This document shows positions 28,174 through 38,501 of a stretch of 57,798 nt of DNA, piece after piece. Each line of letters opens with the position of its first letter. The stretch's first letter is position 1. The stretch spans positions 1-57,798 of the forward strand of contig NZ_JABXKF010000055.1 in the NCBI RefSeq assembly GCF_017115165.1, read 5' to 3'. The position numbers and the translations under genes were made by a program. The stretch comes from Nostoc sp. LPT. GTDB taxonomy: Bacteria > Cyanobacteriota > Cyanobacteriia > Cyanobacteriales > Nostocaceae. The notes below the pieces were generated by a model, which had not been told where the DNA came from, did not search any database, and was given only the letters and a program-made list of their open reading frames with translations.

Positions 28174-28208
28174 AAGATCCCCGATTTCTTAAATAAATCG
28201 GGGATCTT
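28174..28208 (+). terminator. Intrinsic terminator of gyrB
   Basis: AAGATCCCCGATTT (28174-28187) pairs perfectly over 14 bases with AAATCGGGGATCTT (28195-28208), loop CTTAAAT, followed by TA. It is 32 bases past the gyrB stop. Confidence 0.8.
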
Positions 28209-28436
28209 TAGCTTTCAAGCATTGCTTAACATTACTGCAACAGATTTTGGTAAAGACTTTATATCCAAAATCTTATAAAAACTACCTCTTTTGGTTGATG
28301 ACAAATTATGTATTTTATAAAAGTTTTAGATTCATATTTTTTTACTACAAAGTATGTCGTTAGATGAGTGACTATATCCATAAATTCATAAACTATTGTT
28401 AATAATTCCCTATTCACCTGGATTCTACACAAAGCT

Positions 28437-29066
28437 ATGAAAGCGAGCAAAGGCATACTAGGAAAAGCATTGTTCAATATTATTGGCATAGGTAGCTTAG
28501 TTGCTCTGTCTGCCTGCGCTCAACCTGTCGCAGAAGCCCCTACAGTAACTGTCTCTCCAACAACTGTCCCGCTCGTCACGCCAACTCCTACTGCAACTAT
28601 TGCCACCCAAAATTTAGCCGAATTGGCAAAGTCAGCAGCTAGTCAAGGACAATTTAAAACTCTCATTCAAGCAGTGCAAGCTGCTGGCTTAACTGAACAA
28701 TTGGCTACACCAGGCCCTTACACAATATTTGCACCTACTGACGCCGCGTTCTCTGCTTTACCAAAAGCTACTCTAGACCAACTCTTACAGCCAGCAAACA
28801 AACAACAATTAGTCAAGCTTCTGTCCTACCACGTTATACCTGGGGGAATTACCTCCCAGCAATTGACATCTGGAGAAGTTAAAACAATTGAGGGTAGTCC
28901 CGTTAAAATCACAGTTGATCGTGCCAGTAACTCAATCACAGTTAACAACGCTAAGGTGACTCAGCCAGATATCCCAGCTAGCAATGGCATCGTTCATGTA
29001 GTTGACCAGATACTTCTCCCACCTAATTTGCCTGCAAGTCTAAACACTACCCCAACACCACGGTAG
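28437..29066 (+). CDS. Fasciclin (FAS1) domain lipoprotein
   Basis: A 209-residue secreted lipoprotein. The signal peptide ends in the lipobox LSAC (Cys about residue 27), so it should be lipid-anchored at the cell surface or periplasm. A Thr/Pro-rich linker follows, then one FAS1 domain (about 60-195) with the family motifs YTIFAPTDAAFSALP, KLLSYHVIPG and IVHVVDQILLPP. FAS1 domains mediate adhesion; the target is unknown here. It ends in a Thr/Pro tail. The gene stands alone. Confidence 0.92.
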   Translation: MKASKGILGKALFNIIGIGSLVALSACAQPVAEAPTVTVSPTTVPLVTPTPTATIATQNLAELAKSAASQGQFKTLIQAVQAAGLTEQLATPGPYTIFAPTDAAFSALPKATLDQLLQPANKQQLVKLLSYHVIPGGITSQQLTSGEVKTIEGSPVKITVDRASNSITVNNAKVTQPDIPASNGIVHVVDQILLPPNLPASLNTTPTPR

Positions 29067-30455
29067 TTCAGCAAAGTTCATAGTCTCCAGTTTTCATAGG
29101 GGTAGTTTTGAAAGCCACCATGACTTTGAACTAATTGCTAACAATTAATTAAAAATTTAGATTCACTTGTCACACAAGTGATGATTTGGCACTACAAAAA
29201 CTACAAATATTCCCAATTTATCGGTTATAGGGAACCATATAATTTGCTTATTGTCAATACTTTCCAAACAATCAATGCTCGATTGTTAACACAACTACTA
29301 ACTTTATTGGAAAATTAGTCCAGATAATACTCTTTGCTCTGACTCGTTGATTAATTTGGACTACCAGCGAAAAACACATTTGTTATGCTTTAAGAAAATA
29401 ACTAAATATCATCTATCAAACAGCAATTAATAAGTATTTTGAGGATTTCTGATCTTAAGATGACAGAAACTTACCGAAATAAAAGTATTGAAATTTACCA
29501 TTAATTTACGCAAAAAAGTTTTGTAACCAAATCATCAGGTAATTTGCTGGGTTCTCTATGTTCGAGGTAATAGCTGTTGTAAGTACACGCCAGAAGGCTG
29601 AAAACTTGTTAATATCTTCATATAGTGTCGTGGCGATCACTATTGTATCGTATGTATCTAATGTACTTTTGCCCAAGATAAGACGATATTGGCAAGTTCG
29701 CAGGACAAATTGTTTTTGAATTGATTAAAATATCCTTGTATACAATAAAAAAAGTTTGTCAAGTTTCATAGGGCTGAAATCGCCACAGTGCGCTAACGTG
29801 TGAATAAGACCGAATTAGTAAACCTAAATCGATCTCCAATCGGATCGATCTGCCACCGCCTCAACTCCTCAGTTAAGGTAGTTAGTACGCAGAAGGTTAA
29901 CTGCTTTCAGGCAAGTACCACCACCGTTGTTGTATTTACCCAAGGACAATACCCGTTTTAGTCTAAGGGATGCTTAATTTATGAAGGAAATGTAAAAATG
30001 AGTAGGTTAAGACGAATAGTCTGAGTTAACATAAAATGCACTCTTTCTCAGTAATTAATGTTGTGTAAAATACATGAAATTCGGCAGAAGCAAGCGTACT
30101 TACTTCGTAATGTAATAAGAGCGTCACTGCAATTCCGAAAAGTGGAGAAAAAATTTCCGGGTATAAATCCCGTTTTCAATGTCTTTTTGGTGAAAATAGC
30201 TAACAGTTGCTTAATGAATTCATGATTAATACACAAAAAGAGTGCAATTTCTGTGAAACAGGCTACAATCGGAAGAGTCTTTATACGAAAATTTGCCAAC
30301 AGTATGAACTCATTTGTATAGAGTGGCAATTTTTTTGATAAAGGCAAGTATTTTTTTTGATCAGTTAGTTGAAAGCAATATGTGATAGTAACACATATAA
30401 CATTTACTAAAGTGAGCAAGTCACCTTTAGTATTTGCTTAAACTAAAGTAAAAAC
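29067..30455. other. Long upstream region of sigA
   Basis: About 1.4 kb of AT-rich DNA with no convincing gene. A 7-bp hairpin (ATCGATC 29828-29834, GATCGAT 29843-29849) is visible near the middle. The 123-residue minus-strand frame at 30048-30419 lacks a ribosome site and has a random-looking composition. Long leaders and several promoters are known for cyanobacterial principal sigma genes, and the size here fits that. Confidence 0.55.
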
Positions 30456-30548
30456 CCTCCTACCGGAGGTGTAAAACGTCCGAAAATATCTCTGGCAAAT
30501 CTGCCAAAAAGCTTATTTTCGGTTGGCAATTGGCTCGTTTAAAAGAGC
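30456..30548 (+). promoter_or_regulatory. Structured 5' leader of sigA
   Basis: Three stem-loops in a row before sigA: CCTCC/GGAGG (30456-30469); a long one with CCGAAAATA (30480-30488) and TATTTTCGG (30514-30522) enclosing an inner stem TGGCA/TGCCA (30493-30506); and GCTC/GAGC (30533-30548). The ribosome site and a five-codon upstream frame follow. The stacked arrangement suggests a regulatory leader; no known riboswitch class is recognised. Confidence 0.45.
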
Positions 30549-30585
30549 GCTAAACACATCTTGAGTAATTGATTCTGCAAGGAGC

Positions 30586-30603
30586 ATGAGGAACGCGGCA
30601 TGA
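30586..30603 (+). promoter_or_regulatory. Five-codon upstream ORF overlapping sigA start
   Basis: ATG AGG AAC GCG GCA TGA: the tiny frame ends in a TGA that shares bases with the sigA start codon (ATGA). AAGGAG stands only one base before this ATG. The GAGGA inside the small frame sits eight bases before the sigA start and is the likely Shine-Dalgarno. Translation of the leader could feed sigA by coupling. Confidence 0.35.
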
Positions 30604-31769
30604 ACCAGGCTAACAACGTACTCGAAAGCATATATCAGCCTGACCTAGAAATAATTAATCAGCCTGAGCTCGAGTTAGAAGAACTCTTAATAGACGATGA
30701 AGAGGACTTGCTGATCATCGATGAAGGTGACGAGGAATTTTTAGAGCCTCAGTCTGATGAGGACGACGCAAAGTCTGGAAAAGCCGCTAAATCGCGTCGT
30801 CGGACACAAAGCAAGAAAAAGCACTATACCGAAGATTCAATTCGGCTTTACTTGCAAGAAATTGGTAGAATTCGTCTGTTGCGGGCAGACGAAGAAATTG
30901 AATTGGCGCGGAAGATAGCCGATTTGCTGGAATTAGAGAGGGTACGCGAAAGACTCTGTGAGCAATTAGATCGCGATCCTCGAGATAGTGAATGGGCAGA
31001 AGCAGTACAACTGCCACTACCAGCCTTTCGTTATCGCCTCCATGTTGGTCGCAGGGCGAAAGACAAGATGGTGCAATCTAACCTGCGTCTTGTAGTTTCA
31101 ATTGCTAAGAAGTACATGAATCGTGGTTTGTCGTTCCAAGACTTAATTCAGGAAGGCAGTCTCGGTTTGATTCGTGCCGCTGAAAAGTTTGACCACGAAA
31201 AAGGTTATAAGTTTTCTACTTATGCTACATGGTGGATTCGTCAAGCAATTACCCGCGCGATCGCAGATCAATCCCGCACAATTCGTCTTCCAGTTCACCT
31301 TTACGAAACCATTTCTCGGATTAAGAAAACTACCAAGTTACTATCTCAAGAAATGGGTCGCAAACCCACTGAAGAAGAAATCGCTACTCGCATGGAAATG
31401 ACCATTGAGAAGTTGCGATTCATTGCTAAATCCGCCCAGTTACCTATTTCACTAGAAACGCCAATTGGTAAAGAAGAAGATTCTCGATTGGGCGATTTTA
31501 TTGAATCCGATGGTGAGACACCAGAAGACCAAGTTTCCAAAAATCTTCTGCGCGAAGACCTTGAAAAAGTCCTCGACAGTCTCAGCCCACGCGAACGCGA
31601 TGTTCTCAGACTGCGTTACGGCTTGGATGATGGTCGGATGAAAACCCTTGAGGAAATCGGACAGATTTTCAACGTCACCCGCGAACGAATTCGTCAAATT
31701 GAGGCGAAGGCACTCCGCAAGTTACGCCACCCAAATCGTAACAGCGTTCTCAAAGAGTATATTCGGTAG
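30600..31769 (+). CDS. sigA: Principal RNA polymerase sigma factor
   Basis: Group 1 sigma-70 (RpoD) that directs RNA polymerase to housekeeping promoters. An acidic N-terminal extension (about 1-75) leads to region 1.2 ([16 protein letters not shown]), region 2 with [20 protein letters not shown] (2.1-2.2), [20 protein letters not shown] (2.3-2.4), region 3 ([19 protein letters not shown]) and region 4 with [20 protein letters not shown] plus the helix-turn-helix [17 protein letters not shown]. All -10 and -35 contacts expected of a group 1 factor are present. The 389 aa length fits cyanobacterial SigA. A bidirectional terminator follows. Confidence 0.96.
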   Translation: MNQANNVLESIYQPDLEIINQPELELEELLIDDEEDLLIIDEGDEEFLEPQSDEDDAKSGKAAKSRRRTQSKKKHYTEDSIRLYLQEIGRIRLLRADEEIELARKIADLLELERVRERLCEQLDRDPRDSEWAEAVQLPLPAFRYRLHVGRRAKDKMVQSNLRLVVSIAKKYMNRGLSFQDLIQEGSLGLIRAAEKFDHEKGYKFSTYATWWIRQAITRAIADQSRTIRLPVHLYETISRIKKTTKLLSQEMGRKPTEEEIATRMEMTIEKLRFIAKSAQLPISLETPIGKEEDSRLGDFIESDGETPEDQVSKNLLREDLEKVLDSLSPRERDVLRLRYGLDDGRMKTLEEIGQIFNVTRERIRQIEAKALRKLRHPNRNSVLKEYIR

Positions 31770-31891
31770 TAATTAGTCAATAGTCATTAGTCATTGGTGA
31801 GCCAGTGCGGTCTTGGGGGTTTCCCCCATGAGTAACTGGCGAACCCGGAGGGTCATTAGTGAATAAACAAATGACAAATGACAAAACAAAT

Positions 31892-31929
31892 AAAAAACCT
31901 GGTAGTGAATTAACACTCCAGGTTTTTTT
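31892..31929. terminator. Bidirectional terminator, sigA and hli
   Basis: AAAAAACCTGG (31892-31902) pairs with CCAGGTTTTTT (31918-31928) and an inner AGTG/CACT extends the stem. The A run on one side and T run on the other make it work in both directions, for sigA (plus) and hli (minus), whose ends converge here. Confidence 0.85.
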
Positions 31930-31958
31930 ATTTATAGGTTATCTTAAATATTAAACAC

Positions 31959-32144
31959 TTATAGGATGCCCCAAAAATGTAGAAAGCCTTGACCAGAAAA
32001 AAGCTCAACCAAAACGGCTGCTAAAAAGCCAATCATTGCCAAGCGACCGTTCCAAATTTCTGCTTGTGGGGTAAAGCCCCAACGCCAAGCGTTACGATCT
32101 TCAATTACGGGAGTAGTGACTTTTGTTGTGCTTGCATTTGTCAT
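31959..32144 (-). CDS. hli: High light-inducible protein (one-helix)
   Basis: A 61-residue Hli/Scp protein of the light-harvesting-complex superfamily. It has one transmembrane helix holding the chlorophyll-binding motif [20 protein letters not shown], followed by [11 protein letters not shown]. Hli proteins pair up in thylakoids, bind chlorophyll and carotenoids, and protect photosystem II assembly under high light. The N-terminal part ([19 protein letters not shown]) is typical of the HliA/B/C type. It is expected to be stress-induced; no promoter element could be assigned by eye. Confidence 0.92.
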   Translation of the reverse strand: MTNASTTKVTTPVIEDRNAWRWGFTPQAEIWNGRLAMIGFLAAVLVELFSGQGFLHFWGIL

Positions 32145-32819
32145 GGTTAGGACTCCAAACTTAATTTTTAAGGTTTATTGCCTTATGTAAACTAATATAA
32201 CAAATATTTTCATAAAGGCAACATTTTTTATATTTTTGTTTCCATACCTTGACATAAAAAATAGGAATTAATAAGAGCTAAAACATCTATCTTTGGATAT
32301 ATAGGACTTACGCAAAAACCCCTTAAACTCTTATTCCTCCGTGTCCTTCTCTAACGAGACGCTGCGCAAATGCGGTTCGATTTTTCGTTGCTTGTACGTA
32401 AGTCCTGAACTACTCAAGACTTTTAGGAGAGCATCTTAAGTTATTGAGAGTAATTTGCAATTATTTTATCATGTAAGTAGTTTTTTCAAGCTACACTCGT
32501 TGAAAAACAAGAATTTAAATTACAGATAGATGTGTATTAGTTATGAGTTAATTAGTATTTTTTAGTATTAATCTAGGAATCTAGAGTACAAAATGCTTAC
32601 ACTTCAAGGTTGAAAGTACCTTGTTTACCAGTCTTGTGGGTGAAGAGTTAAGTGATTAAGACTGTTTAATGTCTACGCACTCACTAAAATTATTAATTTA
32701 GCTTTCTCATCCAGATAGTTAAGTTAGAGTTATTAAAAATAAAAATAATTTATAAGTTTGGACAATTTACATTTGATAAATTGATACTTAAACTGTTTGA
32801 TAATAGATCGAAAAAACTT
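32145..32819. other. Intergenic region, hli to methyltransferase
   Basis: No gene. It contains a MITE-like element (32302-32408) and the divergent start regions of hli and the methyltransferase; the rest is AT-rich and featureless. Confidence 0.6.
32302..32408. repeat. MITE-like element, family 4
   Basis: About 107 bases bounded by TAGGACTTACGC (32302-32313) and GTACGTAAGTCCTGA (32394-32408), an inverted pair with small differences. Inside is a TCTAACGAGACGCTGCGC palindromic repeat. No coding capacity. Confidence 0.65.
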
Positions 32820-33692
32820 ATGAACAAACAGCAAACTAATGACTTTGACAAAATTATCCTTACCGCCTTCATGGTTAGTCTAGCTAGACAGTTCACAGAT
32901 ATTCCTTATGCTAGGGAGTTGGCACAATTATTAGAGATGCAAGGGTTGGTAAAGTTATCTCAACCACAAAATCAAGATAAAAGTTTTTTACTTACCGCAC
33001 GTATAGAAGCTCGTTATAAAGCCATCAACCAGGTAATAGCTCAATATCAAATAACACAAATTCTAGAACTAGCATCTGGTTTGTTGCCGCGTGGGCTTTT
33101 CATGTCTAGCAATCCGAATATCGTCTTTATTGAAAGTGACTTGCCTAAGATGATTAGTTGTAAACAGCAACTAATTCAGCAACTTGTTCGGGAACGTCCT
33201 AACCTGCATTTTATAGAAATTGATGCTATTAAGCGTCCCAGTGAGTTTTGGAAGAGTACTCCTCTACTCAAAGCTGGACAACCAGTCATGATTTTGTGTG
33301 AAGGATTGCTGACACATCTGACTTTGTTAGAAAAACAACTTGTGTGTGCCAATGTCCGCAAGATTCTTCACTCTTATGGTGGTGTTTGGATTACTCCTGA
33401 TTTCATTGACACAGCTAGTTTAGTGCGATCGCAACAAGATGACTCAGATTTACAAAAGCTATTACAAACAGTTACTAACCTCACAGGCAGGTCTTTAGTA
33501 AATAATAATTTTGGCACACTCGATCAAGCACGGCAGTTTGTTTATAAACAAGGTTTTCGTGTGACAGAACATAGTATGTTGAACGTAATAGACGAGTTAA
33601 GCTGCTTAGAAATTTTGGGTATTGATCCAGAAGCGGCAAGGAGAATGCTTGCTGCTCAATCTGTCTTTGTGCTTACTCTAGATGCTGCTTGA
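32820..33692 (+). CDS. SAM methyltransferase, LCM-like
   Basis: A 290-residue class I methyltransferase of the leucine carboxyl methyltransferase/polyketide O-methyltransferase type (Pfam LCM). Visible: an N-terminal cap (AYxRELAQL-like, PYARELAQLLEMQG), the SAM-binding strand ILELASGLLPRGL, the acidic end IVFIESDLPKM of strand 2 and MILCEGLLTHL, typical of the family. Members methylate small acids or metabolites; the substrate is not inferable. The frame opens at a TTG at 32781, but the ATG at 32820 gives a normal N-terminus and is used. The adjacent GNAT converges on it. Confidence 0.75.
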   Translation: MNKQQTNDFDKIILTAFMVSLARQFTDIPYARELAQLLEMQGLVKLSQPQNQDKSFLLTARIEARYKAINQVIAQYQITQILELASGLLPRGLFMSSNPNIVFIESDLPKMISCKQQLIQQLVRERPNLHFIEIDAIKRPSEFWKSTPLLKAGQPVMILCEGLLTHLTLLEKQLVCANVRKILHSYGGVWITPDFIDTASLVRSQQDDSDLQKLLQTVTNLTGRSLVNNNFGTLDQARQFVYKQGFRVTEHSMLNVIDELSCLEILGIDPEAARRMLAAQSVFVLTLDAA

Positions 33693-33699
33693 TTTTTCC

Positions 33700-34164
33700 T
33701 TAGTGCCAAAAAATTTCCATTTCTTTTGAAGTCGAGACAAAACCAAGCTTCTCGTAGATACGTTTACCATCCTCAGTGGTGTGAAGCCAGAGGCGTTTTG
33801 CCTCAGTTGCTCTCACAGAGCTAATAATTTGCTTTAATAATGCTGTTGCAATTCCCTGACCTCGCCACATCGGAATTGTATAAACGTTCAGAATGTAGGC
33901 TTCTAAGCCTGAGAGATTACCGTTGTAAGGGGGTCGTTGAAAAAATACCAAGCCGCTAGTGGCAACAATTTGACTATCCACTTCAGCTACCCAAGCTAAA
34001 AACTCACCCGACGGCATTTTTTCGCCAAGATATTTTCGAGTCGCTTCTGCTAAATTTGCGATGTCAGAATTACCTTTAATCTCGCCAGCCTCCCGCAGGA
34101 GTTCGAGACGCAGTTGGATTAGCGCCTCTAAATCCTGCAAGTTGGCTTGTCGCAAGTTGAACAT
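33700..34164 (-). CDS. GNAT family acetyltransferase
   Basis: A 154-residue Gcn5-type N-acetyltransferase. The acetyl-CoA binding strand and loop are clear in YILNVYTIPMWRGQGIATAL (motif A, R-G-Q-G-I-A), followed by LWLHTTEDGKRIYEKLGFVS (motif B). The substrate is unknown. The frame opens at a GTG at 34167; the ATG at 34164 is preferred. It starts nine bases past the GyrA/ParC stop on the same strand and could be cotranscribed with it. Confidence 0.85.
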   Translation of the reverse strand: MFNLRQANLQDLEALIQLRLELLREAGEIKGNSDIANLAEATRKYLGEKMPSGEFLAWVAEVDSQIVATSGLVFFQRPPYNGNLSGLEAYILNVYTIPMWRGQGIATALLKQIISSVRATEAKRLWLHTTEDGKRIYEKLGFVSTSKEMEIFWH

Positions 34165-34173
34165 CACCTTGAT

Positions 34174-36702
34174 TTACGATCGCACTTCGGCGACGGTGAT
34201 GATTTTTTCATCGCGGTTGAGTTGGAGGATGCTTTCACCTTTGACATCTCTACCTAAAATCGGCACTGTTTCCACAGGTATCCGCACCACCCGCTCTTTA
34301 TTCGTTACTAAAGCCACTTCGCCAGATGCGTTGGCGTAGCCCGCCGAAGGCATCGCCATCACCATACCAGCTAAGTTGTCAGTTTTGCTAGCAAATTTCA
34401 GTGCTTGCGTGCCTAAATCGCCGCGATTAGCCGCTCTTAACTGACTCGCAGCCATCCGCTTGGCATATCCTTCTTGAGTAACTAGCAGTAATTGGTCATC
34501 TTTACCGACAGTGACACAGCCAACCATTTGCTGATTTCTCAATAGTCGAAATGCTTGTAAACCCATTGCTGTGCGTCCCATGACCGGCAATTGTTCATCA
34601 TTAACTGCAAAGCGCAACATTCGCCCACCGGAACTAGCTAAAATCAGATGCTCCCCTGGAGCGATGAACTGGGTAAATGACAATTCATCATCGTCTTTGA
34701 GCTTCAAAATCGTGATGCCGCGCCGAGTCAGGTTAGTGAATTCTTCCAGAGACAGACGCTTAATTCTTCCCTGTTTTGTTAAAAGAATCATCTGCCTAGT
34801 TTCAAGATTTTCCGGCAGCAAAAAGCGGCTGACCACAGCTTCTTGAGTGCCTTGAGCAGTACTACTGAGCATAGTGATTAAAGGTTTTCCCCGTGGAGAA
34901 CGCCCAGTAGTTGGCGGAATTTCTCCCACATTCACCGGATAGACTTTGCCGCCACCAGTTAGTATTAGCAAGTCTTTTTCTGTGTCAGTTAAAACAGTTT
35001 GGATAATGAAGTCATTATCGTGCAGACCATTTTCAGCTTTTGACTTTCTCCCAGATGGCTGCGTGCGGCGGACATAACCCCGTTGGGTAAATTCTAAAAT
35101 CGCTTCCTCTACTGGTTCAGAAGATTTAAGTTCTTCCTTCTCTGCCCCTCTGCTTCTGTGCCCCTCTGCCCTAGACTTTTGCTCCTCTGCCCTAGACTTC
35201 TGCTCCTCTTTGATTTTCGTTCGCCGGGGATCGTTGTACTTGCGCTTGAGCGATCGCAAATCTTTTTTCAGCGCCTTCAATAATTCACGGCGATCGCTCA
35301 GTAATAGCTCCAACAATCTAATTTGTTCGTTTATCTGCTCAAATTCCTGCTGCAAATTTTGCTGTTCTAAACTAGTGAGGCGACGCAACGGCATAGCTAG
35401 AATTGCATCTCCTTGTACCTCAGTCAAATCCAGTTGACTACAAAGATTAATTTTTGCCGTACTCCCATCGGGAGCTTGGCGCAAAATTCTAATTACCTCA
35501 TCCAAATTAGACAGCGCTTTCAGCAAACCTTCTACCAAATGCACGCGACTTTGGGCCTTACCCAACTCGTAATTGTAGCGACGGTTCAGCGTCTCTTCTC
35601 GGAATCTCAAAAACTCCTGCAACAGTTGACGCAAACTTAACTGGCGAGGTTGTCCATCGACTATTGCCAGGAGAATCGCCCCAAAAGTCATTTGTAAAGC
35701 AGTTTGGTGATATAAATTCTGGAGAACTTCTTGGGGATTGGTATCGCGTTTGAGTTCAATTACCACCCGCATCCCTTCGCGATCGCTTTCATCCCGAAGA
35801 TCGGAAATTCCCTGCAAGCGTCCTTGATTTACTAAGTCCGCTACCTTCTCGATCCAGGCAGCTTTATTCACTTGATAAGGCAATTCTGTAATGATAATTG
35901 CCGTCCGGCGCTTGCTTCCCCTAGCGGCTGGAATTTCCTCTAGAGTCGCGACTCCCCGGAGCAAAATTCCACCTTTACCTGTGGTATATGCTTCCCGAAT
36001 TCCCGCTTCACCAACTATTTCCCCACCAGTGGGAAAATCTGGCCCTGGAATTAGCTCAAATAATTTTTCATCTGGCAAATCTGGGTTGTCGATTAAAGCA
36101 ATTAACCCATCGATAACTTCCCCCAAATTGTGAGGTGGTACATTTGTCGCCATTCCTACGGCAATACCAGAACAACCATTAAGTAGCAGAAACGGCAACT
36201 GAGCAGGTAACACTGTTGGTTCTTGCTGGGAATTATCAAAGTTCCCGACAAATTCCACAGTTTCTTCACCAATTTCTGTCAGCATTCCTTCATGGCTGAT
36301 GGGTGCGAGGCGCGTTTCTGTGTAACGCATTGCTGCTGGCGGGTCATTATCGACGCTGCCAAAGTTACCATGTCCTGCCAGCAAGGGATAGCGGCTAGAA
36401 AAATCCTGCACCAGCCTGACTAAAGCATCGTAAACTGATTGATCGCCGTGAGGATGGTATTTACCCAACACATCACCCACTACACGGGCACATTTTCGAT
36501 AAGGTCTATCTGGTACTAAACCAAGTTCGTGCATTGCATACAAAATGCGCCGATGCACTGGTTTTAAGCCATCACGCACGTCTGGTAGCGCTCGCCCGAC
36601 AATCACGCTCATGGCATATTCTAGATAAGACCGTTGCATCTCGGTGTGCAGGGCTGTTGGAATTACCTGTCCCGTTGAGAGAAGGTTTAACTGTTTTGCC
36701 AT
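34174..36702 (-). CDS. DNA gyrase/topoisomerase IV subunit A
   Basis: Type IIA topoisomerase DNA-cleaving subunit, 842 aa. The N-terminal winged-helix/tower domain carries [20 protein letters not shown], the quinolone-resistance region ([15 protein letters not shown]) and AMRYTETRL with the catalytic Tyr. The C-terminal beta-pinwheel (about 540-835) has six GyrA-like blades. No GyrA box (QRRGGKG) is seen; GRSPRGKP stands where one may be, so I cannot decide gyrase from ParC. Cyanobacteria carry two such paralogues. A 21-bp repeat insertion (35164-35205) adds EEQKSRA repeats at residues ~500-520, between the two domains. gyrB is 6 kb away on the other strand. Confidence 0.85.
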   Translation of the reverse strand: MAKQLNLLSTGQVIPTALHTEMQRSYLEYAMSVIVGRALPDVRDGLKPVHRRILYAMHELGLVPDRPYRKCARVVGDVLGKYHPHGDQSVYDALVRLVQDFSSRYPLLAGHGNFGSVDNDPPAAMRYTETRLAPISHEGMLTEIGEETVEFVGNFDNSQQEPTVLPAQLPFLLLNGCSGIAVGMATNVPPHNLGEVIDGLIALIDNPDLPDEKLFELIPGPDFPTGGEIVGEAGIREAYTTGKGGILLRGVATLEEIPAARGSKRRTAIIITELPYQVNKAAWIEKVADLVNQGRLQGISDLRDESDREGMRVVIELKRDTNPQEVLQNLYHQTALQMTFGAILLAIVDGQPRQLSLRQLLQEFLRFREETLNRRYNYELGKAQSRVHLVEGLLKALSNLDEVIRILRQAPDGSTAKINLCSQLDLTEVQGDAILAMPLRRLTSLEQQNLQQEFEQINEQIRLLELLLSDRRELLKALKKDLRSLKRKYNDPRRTKIKEEQKSRAEEQKSRAEGHRSRGAEKEELKSSEPVEEAILEFTQRGYVRRTQPSGRKSKAENGLHDNDFIIQTVLTDTEKDLLILTGGGKVYPVNVGEIPPTTGRSPRGKPLITMLSSTAQGTQEAVVSRFLLPENLETRQMILLTKQGRIKRLSLEEFTNLTRRGITILKLKDDDELSFTQFIAPGEHLILASSGGRMLRFAVNDEQLPVMGRTAMGLQAFRLLRNQQMVGCVTVGKDDQLLLVTQEGYAKRMAASQLRAANRGDLGTQALKFASKTDNLAGMVMAMPSAGYANASGEVALVTNKERVVRIPVETVPILGRDVKGESILQLNRDEKIITVAEVRS
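35164..35205. repeat. 21-bp repeat inside the topoisomerase gene
   Basis: Two near-identical 21-base units (ctctgccctagacttttgct plus c; one T/C difference) and a degenerate third upstream. In frame they encode [14 protein letters not shown] and EGHRSRG. The insertion lies in the interdomain linker. Confidence 0.75.
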
Positions 36703-36987
36703 GAGTTTTTTCCCTGAAGTTTAACTACACAAAAGCCGATGCAACTCAACACTGCGGCAACCACAGCATAACGGATGAAATGAGATTCATAACAAAATTT
36801 TGATAGTCACAGAAGAAAAAGCAGTAGTATCATCCTTGATGACGAAGATGCACATTGACTATTAAAAAGGATGCACACGAGTATAATCTACATAAACTTG
36901 AGTAGCCATGATACTTACCATGATTGCATTTCTTAATTTTGTATTCTGGAATTCTTGAATCTCCTCACCTCTATAACTAAAATTCTC

Positions 36988-37386
36988 ATGAAAACTGTTT
37001 TAATTGTCGAAGACGATCTAATTAATGCTCGTGTTTTTTCCAAAATTTTGTCCAAGCGTGGTGGCTTGGGTGTGAAACACACTGAAAATGTCGAAGAAGT
37101 CATAAAAATTGCCCAATCAGGAGAAGCCGACCTGATTTTGATGGATGTTTCTCTCTCCAGAAGTGTTTACCAAGGCAAGTCTGTTGATGGAATCAAGATT
37201 ACACAAATGTTAAAATCCGATCCAAAAACAGCAAATTTACCTGTGATTCTGGTGACAGCACATGCTATGGAAGGCGATCGCGAGAACTTTCTCAAGCAAA
37301 GCGGTGCTGATGGCTACATTTCTAAGCCAGTTGTTGACCATCAACAGTTCGTTGACCAAATCATTGCACTTCTACCCACAGACTAA
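36988..37386 (+). CDS. Single-domain response regulator
   Basis: A 132-residue stand-alone receiver domain (CheY/DivK-like). The acidic pair (VEDD, near residues 8-9), the phosphoacceptor Asp in LILMDVSLS (near residue 52), the switch Thr in ILVTAHAM and the Lys in YISKPV are all present, so it should be phosphorylatable. There is a short insertion after the Asp (SRSVYQGKSVDG), frequent in cyanobacterial DivK-like proteins. The frame opens at a TTG at 36955; the ATG at 36988 is used. No kinase is adjacent. It runs divergently from the topoisomerase gene. Confidence 0.88.
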   Translation: MKTVLIVEDDLINARVFSKILSKRGGLGVKHTENVEEVIKIAQSGEADLILMDVSLSRSVYQGKSVDGIKITQMLKSDPKTANLPVILVTAHAMEGDRENFLKQSGADGYISKPVVDHQQFVDQIIALLPTD

Positions 37387-37410
37387 CACTGAGAATTAAC
37401 GACTTAATTT

Positions 37411-37453
37411 CAGGAATACTTGCCCGCCAATGTTTTTGGGCAACTAATTCCTG
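37411..37453 (+). terminator. Stem-loop after the response regulator
   Basis: CAGGAAT (37411-37417) pairs with ATTCCTG (37447-37453) and an inner TTGCCC pairs with GGGCAA, making a long stem just past the stop. A short T-rich stretch follows. Confidence 0.55.
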
Positions 37454-37607
37454 TATTTATCTAGTATAGATGTACTACGAAAAGGTACTGTTAGGCAAGT
37501 GGTAAGGAGGAGTGCTGAGTGAGGAGTGAGGAGTTATGAATTTACGAGTTCAAATATTTAACTGTTAATTCCAAACTTCTAACTCCAAACTCTTTACTCA
37601 GCACTGC

Positions 37608-38501
37608 CTATTGAGTAGGCTGTTTTCTAGGCGTAGGCGCTGATGATGAGTTTTCTCGTTGCTGTATAGCTGCTTGAATACGGGGTAATTCTAGGAATTT
37701 TTTCGTATCAGACAGTAGACGATCGCCCCAGAGATTTTCTTTGAGGAAATTCAAATTAGCATAGCGCGAATCGATACGGAGTGCAGCTTCTCCCAAGGTT
37801 AGTCCTTGTTGGCGATCGCCTTTAGTATAGAGTGCCACGGCTAAGGCCAATAAAGGTTCTGCCGCTTGTTTCTCAAGGGTTACAGCAGATTGCCATCGCT
37901 TAATTGCTTCAGGGATATTACCCTGTTCGTAGTTGATTAAGCCAATGTTGTTGAGCGCCGGCCAGAATTTTTTATCTTGAGAGACAGCTTTATCGTACTG
38001 TGCGATCGCATCTGGCAATTTACCCAGCAAATAATAAGCATTACCCAAATCAAATAACCCCTCTGGATCGTTGGGTTTTAATTTCAAACCATCTTGATAA
38101 TTGACAACAGCAGCCTGGTAATTTTTCTGCTGAAAATTCGCTGAACCCAAAGCAAACAAAATATCACCATTTTTGGGGTTGAGAGATTGCGCTTTTTTCA
38201 GACTAGCGATCGCCCCATCAAACTCTTTGGATTGCAGTTGCAATCCACCTAACAGCAACCACACTTTATCATTCCCAGGAGCCAGTTGACTTGCCAGCCG
38301 CGCTCGTGGCAAAGCTAATTCAACCTGTTGAAACTGAGCTAGTTGAGCTGCCTCTTGTGCCAAGCTCAACCCTTGCTTTTCTAACTTTGTCGCATCTAGT
38401 TGCAGCGTATGGGGTATTAATGCCTGCGCGTTAGCGGCTTTTGGCATACTCCATAAACTACAGACCATTAAAAGAGAAATCAAATGAACATGTTTAGGCA
38501 C
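37608..38501 (-). CDS. Exported TPR protein
   Basis: A 297-residue protein with an N-terminal signal peptide (LISLLMVCSLWSMPKAANA, cleavage likely after ANA) and about six tetratricopeptide repeats in residues 45-240 (for example DGAIASLKKAQSLNPKNGDI and AIAQYDKAVSQDKKFWPALN). The signal peptide puts it in the periplasm or at the outer membrane, where TPR domains scaffold assemblies. The C-terminal tail is Ser/Pro/Gln-rich. The partner is unknown. Start and length are unambiguous; the gene stands alone. Confidence 0.88.
   Translation of the reverse strand: MPKHVHLISLLMVCSLWSMPKAANAQALIPHTLQLDATKLEKQGLSLAQEAAQLAQFQQVELALPRARLASQLAPGNDKVWLLLGGLQLQSKEFDGAIASLKKAQSLNPKNGDILFALGSANFQQKNYQAAVVNYQDGLKLKPNDPEGLFDLGNAYYLLGKLPDAIAQYDKAVSQDKKFWPALNNIGLINYEQGNIPEAIKRWQSAVTLEKQAAEPLLALAVALYTKGDRQQGLTLGEAALRIDSRYANLNFLKENLWGDRLLSDTKKFLELPRIQAAIQQRENSSSAPTPRKQPTQ

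Noticed and set aside
30048..30419. 123-residue minus-strand frame upstream of sigA
   Set aside because: No ribosome site, random-looking composition and no recognisable domain; more likely chance in AT-rich DNA.
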